Source: Candidatus Hydrogenedentes bacterium ADurb.Bin170 | Lineage (GTDB): Bacteria; Hydrogenedentota; Hydrogenedentia; Hydrogenedentales; CAITNO01 | Reading direction: 5' to 3' | Length of the DNA stretch: 64,000 nucleotides | Assembly (NCBI GenBank): GCA_002070275.1 | Contig: MWCY01000003.1 | Span: forward strand, 1 to 64,000 | In this document: positions 63,181 to 64,000 of the stretch, piece by piece | Layout: every line of letters begins with the position of its first letter | How positions within the stretch are numbered: position 1 is the stretch's first letter | Program-made: the position numbers and the translations under genes | Notes under the pieces: generated by a model | Database searches by the model: none | What the model was told of the DNA's origin: nothing | Seen by the model: only the letters and a program-made list of their open reading frames with translations

Positions 63181-64000
63181 CAGATTCCATCCACGCAGAT
63201 TCCTCTTCCGTAGAAAGCACCCATGCCGGTCAGGAGATGTCTGCTCATCCTGGCGGGGCTATCTCTGTGGAAGGCGTGATTGATAAGATTGTTTATGAAA
63301 ACGTGGAAAGCGGCTTTTTAGTCGGCAGACTGCTAACCGGTGACGGTTCGGCACTTACTTTTATTGGAAATCTGGCAGCCGTTTCAGCAGGGGAAACCGT
63401 GCGCCTGCGGGGGCACTGGGTCGATAATCTCAAGTTCGGCAGGCAATTTAAACTTTCTTCTTACGAAATCATACAGCCTACGTCCCGGGAAGGGATTCAA
63501 CGGTATCTGGGCTCCGGGCTCATTGACGGCATCGGTCCTGTTTATGCCAAGCGAATTGTAGACCACTTCGGCCTGCAAAGCCTTAAAATAATTGCGGACA
63601 GCCCGGAGCGACTGAAAGAGGTGCCGGGCATCGGGAAAAAGCGTGCCGGACAAATAAAAAAAGCCTGGGCAGCACAAAATGCCGCCCGCTCTGTGATGCT
63701 TTTCCTGCAAAGCTATAATATTCCGCAGGGTCTCTCTATCCGCATTTATAAACAGTACGGCGAATCTGCAGCGGCACAGCTGCGTGCCAATCCTTATAAG
63801 CTTTCGACAGAACTCACCGGTGTCGGATTTCTTACTGCAGATAAAATAGCGCATCAGATGGGGATTGCCAAAGACTCCGCTTTTCGCATAGAAGCAGGAT
63901 TTCTGTTCGTGCTGGAGGAACAGTCTGAAAAAGGGCATGTTTTTTTTCCAATCGATCAATTGAGAGAATGTACCGGAGAACTTCTTAAACTTTCCGCAGA
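63177..64000 (+). CDS. recD2: RecD2-type SF1 DNA helicase, N-terminal part
   Basis: The first 274 residues of a RecD-like helicase, cut by the window edge. After about 35 variable residues an OB-like domain starts (GVIDKIVYENVESGFLVGRLL). Two helix-hairpin-helix units follow (IDGIGPVYAKRIVDHFG, VPGIGKKRAGQIKKAW), which mark RecD2, not RecBCD RecD. The ATPase core lies beyond the window. It begins in the ATGA overlap with the SDR gene. RecD2 acts in DNA repair and mismatch-linked processing. Confidence 0.93.
   Translation, partial: MTDSIHADSSSVESTHAGQEMSAHPGGAISVEGVIDKIVYENVESGFLVGRLLTGDGSALTFIGNLAAVSAGETVRLRGHWVDNLKFGRQFKLSSYEIIQPTSREGIQRYLGSGLIDGIGPVYAKRIVDHFGLQSLKIIADSPERLKEVPGIGKKRAGQIKKAWAAQNAARSVMLFLQSYNIPQGLSIRIYKQYGESAAAQLRANPYKLSTELTGVGFLTADKIAHQMGIAKDSAFRIEAGFLFVLEEQSEKGHVFFPIDQLRECTGELLKLSA

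Noticed and set aside
1-64000. CRISPR arrays, intact insertion sequences, prophage
   Set aside because: No regularly spaced direct repeats, transposase, integrase or phage structural genes were seen.

Overview
The window comes from a Gram-negative-type bacterium with an outer membrane. The evidence is a beta-barrel protein ending in Phe, several lipoproteins with lipobox cysteines, a periplasmic cytochrome c assembly pair and a Tat-type leader. Base composition looks near balanced by eye; it was not computed. Carbohydrate and sulfur genes (GH38 mannosidase, GH20 hexosaminidase, three Gfo/Idh/MocA oxidoreductases, a DUF1080 protein, a PAPS sulfotransferase, a C45/ceramidase protein) recall Hydrogenedentota, Lentisphaerota, Planctomycetota or Verrucomicrobiota. 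I lean to Hydrogenedentota, but the sequence alone does not prove it.

Layout. 1-6.3 kb (minus strand): a multi-repeat Ig-like secreted protein cut by the window edge, a predicted TIM-barrel glycosidase, a TlpA-like thioredoxin with a helical tail, and a stand-alone AICAR transformylase whose leader carries a terminator-like hairpin. 6.6-9.6 kb: GH38 alpha-mannosidase and a small coiled-coil protein. 9.6-11.2 kb: a poor region with an Rhs C-terminal relic, a probably frameshifted membrane protein and repeat-like debris, ending at tRNA-Pro(GGG). 11.4-12.1 kb: a compact speD unit with promoter, structured leader and strong terminator. 12.1-18.4 kb: a PMT-type glycosyltransferase fused to TPRs, then a sugar isomerase and two Gfo/Idh/MocA dehydrogenases. 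18.4-23.7 kb: a three-gene minus-strand envelope cassette (beta barrel with PALPxGL repeats, lipoprotein-sorting-like protein, RND/MMPL permease). 23.9-28.4 kb: sulfotransferase, EF-hand protein with a serine-less hydrolase-like fold, GH20 lipoprotein, pseudo-receiver Fis regulator. 28.4-32.7 kb: sulfate ABC operon led by an Rrf2 regulator. 33-39.7 kb: epimerase-DegT fusion, ceramidase-C45 fusion, unknown membrane-anchored protein, smpB. 39.7-42.7 kb: hemA and a hemC-hemD fusion. 43-46.7 kb: parA, parB, serS, sirtuin. 46.7-50.5 kb: ccsA, resB and a lipoprotein. 50.7-56.1 kb: MarR regulator, a three-module LplT-PlsC-acyl-ligase protein, orphan ABC ATPase. 56.2-64 kb: HEAT plus zinc phospholipase-like protein, Tat-leader oxidoreductase with DUF1080 partner, YihY family protein, SDR, and the start of recD2.

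How the genes fit. Several units serve glycan and envelope chemistry: extracellular sugar removal (GH38, GH20, predicted GH), oxidative sugar processing (isomerase, dehydrogenases, DUF1080), sulfate import beside a sulfotransferase, phospholipid repair (LplT-PlsC-ligase), lipid amide hydrolysis (ceramidase-C45) and possible lipid export (RND cassette). Housekeeping units (heme, chromosome partitioning, serine charging, cytochrome c assembly) lie between them. No CRISPR array, intact insertion sequence or prophage was seen.

The best candidates for something undescribed are the RND/sorting-protein/barrel cassette with its PALPxGL tract, the ceramidase-C45 double hydrolase, the attenuator-like leader of the AICAR transformylase gene, and the HEAT-phospholipase-like secreted protein.
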